DNA from: Podocnemis expansa
Lineage: Eukaryota; Chordata; Testudines; Podocnemididae
Direction: 5' to 3'
Assembly (NCBI GenBank): GCA_007922195.1
Contig: ML681998.1
Location: 12,442,070-12,506,069 of the forward strand
DNA length: 64,000 nt
Positions 57,601 to 60,600 of this stretch are shown here, piece after piece; the first letter of the stretch is position 1, and the number at the start of each line of letters is the position of its first letter. The translations under genes and the position numbers were made by a program. The notes beneath the pieces were generated by a model. The model saw nothing but the letters and a program-made list of their open reading frames with translations. It ran no database searches and was not told where the DNA came from.

Positions 57601-60600
57601 GGGCTGGCACTGGGTGGGGAACTGGGGCCAGAGGACAGCCCCGGCCTGGCTCCCTGCTCCCCAGCAGTGGGGCTGACCAGCATACACAGGGCGCTTTCCC
57701 AGCCATTCTGGTGGCAGTACTGCATGGCTTGGCAGCCGGCCCTGCCCTGCCTCCAGGGGCAGAACAGTCAGCCCAGGGATGGGGCAGGAGAGGAGAGCCT
57801 GGGCTCTGGGCTGGACCGCAGCGCCTCCAACTGCAGAGCCCTGCCTCCAGCCCAGGGCAACTCCACCTCCCGCCCCAAGTGTTGCACAGTGAACAGCCCC
57901 CCACATTGTGTGGGACCTTGAGCATGGGCCCTGTAGGCCGATGCATTAATTTGCTCATGACAATCACTTCCTTCAGATAAGATGTTAAATGGACCCGTCA
58001 CCTTGGTTCAGTTCTAAACTGATAATCTAATGGCACGTCTCTCAAAGAAGATCAGGGATAACCATGGTGTTTAGTTCCAAAGGGCTAGCCGTGTAGACTA
58101 GTTCAGTGAAACAAACAAGGAGTCGGGTGACACTTTTAAAGGCTAAGAAATTTATTTATCGTATGAGCTTTTGTGGGAGAGAATGAGAAATGCTACAAAA
58201 AACTAAATTCTATTTTCGAATGATTGTTTAGCTCCTTTCTCCTAATAAAATTGTCAATCCCATTCCCCGGTATTAACAATGAAAAAAGTGTACATATCTC
58301 AGAAAAGTAATGACTCAGATGATTATATTACATTTGTTATCTTCATTAAAACAGTGTTTTGCTTACTTTGGGTATCTTATTTACTCAGGATTGGTGAAAG
58401 GCCAGAGAATGGCCAAAATGCCTTCTATTTAAATGTCCTAATGGATTCCTGTAGGTAAGTAAAATACCCTTTTAATGAAGTTTATGGTGTAAGATATAGA
58501 TGATTCATTACCTTCCTGGAGAGTGTACTTAATGTTTAATTGGACACTGGGGTTTAAACAATGCATTTCTTATCTGGGAATGTGAATATTAAATTATTAA
58601 ATACTAATTATTGTGAGGTTATTTTTAAATGTGATTGAGTTTCATAGCAAGATATAGGCATAGAATAAACATATACGCACCTGTTTGTTCCAGCTCTCTT
58701 AGTCTCTTACACAGTGTGGAGTCAGTGGGGGAGATCAGGGTTTCGGAAAGGAGGAGTTTTTCACATTCCTGAAGAGCATGAAAGCTGGGATGATGTTAGA
58801 GAAAATGTCTTCAATTATAATGAGGAAGGAGGAGGAGAACATGACCAGGTATGGTACAGCATCCCTACAGTATTTTAAACATGGAGCAATCCAGACCCAT
58901 ATGCCTCTCTTATCTTTCCTTCAAAGAAACAACATATTGAGAAAATAAGACAATCAAATTAAGAAAAACAAACCAGAACAACTGTGGAACTTTTCAAAAT
59001 GTATGTACTACATATTAAATCAGCCCAATGATCTTACTTACTTTATCCTTTCCCTTCCCAGATCCCCAAATTGTTTCTCTGATGGCATGTCTTGTTTTAG
59101 ATCTGAATCTCCTGGAGACAGGTTGTTGTGTATTAAAGCACCTTGTGTTAGTGTAAGAACTTGTGGGGGAAAAGAAAGGGAACCTAAGAAAATTGTTTCT
59201 CTCACACAAATGGACAGTACCAATAACAATAACAGCATAGAATTTATGTGGGTTACACCATAGGCAAAAGAATCATAGGAGTAATTACTTCACTCTATCT
59301 TTGGGACTTTTCGGACTCCATGTGCTAGGACTTCACTATAATAGGTTCTGAGAAGATTTATAATGTGTGTACTCAACTTGCTTTTTTCTTCTCATTTAAC
59401 TGGACCCTATTCAAGTCACTTCATATTTTAAACAGTAAAAACATTTATTGGGCTCAAAAAGATCACTTCATTAAGGTATATAGATTAATGCAGGTGTAGA
59501 AGTTTCCCAAGCAGCCCTCTATTCATGGCTTGTGGGGACCTGAAGTTACTTCATGGGGAATTCATAGGGAAGGTAGTGAGAAAGATCTAAACAATTAATT
59601 TAAAGTCTGAAGTAGCTATTCCACAATAACCACTGTGTGGACACACTTATTCTGCACTAAAGGATTTCCATCTCAGCTGGCCTACATAGATATTTCTCTA
59701 GGGTGCTTTAACCTATTACTATCAGTGCACTATGAAGCTTCCAGTGTGTGGCTTCAGGGTCCACACAGTCAGTAAATGCATGACAGGCTAGTGCACCGTT
59801 GATTCACGCCCCAGCTTCCACATGCTAAATTGCCTCCTGGACAAGCCTGAAGAGTGCCTTTGTGCAAGTTAAGTGTCAGCAACCTTTGCAAGCCCCCATA
59901 CCAGCCCTGCCCACCACACCCTCAGTGGGTGCCAGGGACAGGGCCAGAAGGGGGCGGGGCTAGGCCTCCAGTTTGGGGACAGGGCTGGCTCCTGCTGGCA
60001 ACTGCAGGCAGCCTCTGGAGGTTGGGATTGGGGCCGGCTCGCAGCTGCTCCAGGCTGGCTGACCCACCCCACTCCCCTCTGGCCCTGCCCAACAAGGGGT
60101 GGGGCTAGCAGAAGGCAGGAGCTGCGTGCTGCAGTTTCTTTGTCCCTGTTAGCGGCACACCAGCGGGGGCCTGGAAACACGTCATGTGGCTCTTGCCACC
60201 CCAGGCAGCGCAGCACTGGGGGAGCTGGAGGAGCGGGGGACCCTGAGCGGAGCCATATGCCACTCAGGCTCAGCCTCCCTGGCATTTTTGGCATGCATGC
60301 CAGGGGTTGCCAACCCCTTTTGGAAAGCTTCACTTGAGCTGCTGAACTAAAAATATCTGTATGACCACAGCAACATGGTCAGCAGCTCAGACTATCCACC
60401 AGAGTATAACCTTATCTGAGACCCTGAGTATATGCTCAGGTGGCTAGCCAGAACCATCACACATGCCACCAAAGCCAGTCTCCTATTTTTATCATGATAG
60501 CCTAAGCAGAACTAATATGTATACATCTCTCTGAGCAAGGAATTGCATCTTTCAGCTGAAGCACAGATGTACAATTAGTGTAGGGCAGGAGCATTGTTGC

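Noticed and set aside
57389..57980. Overlapping open frames of 141-192 codons on both strands
   Set aside because: Compositional effect of a GC-rich repeat; overlapping frames on both strands and no family signature.
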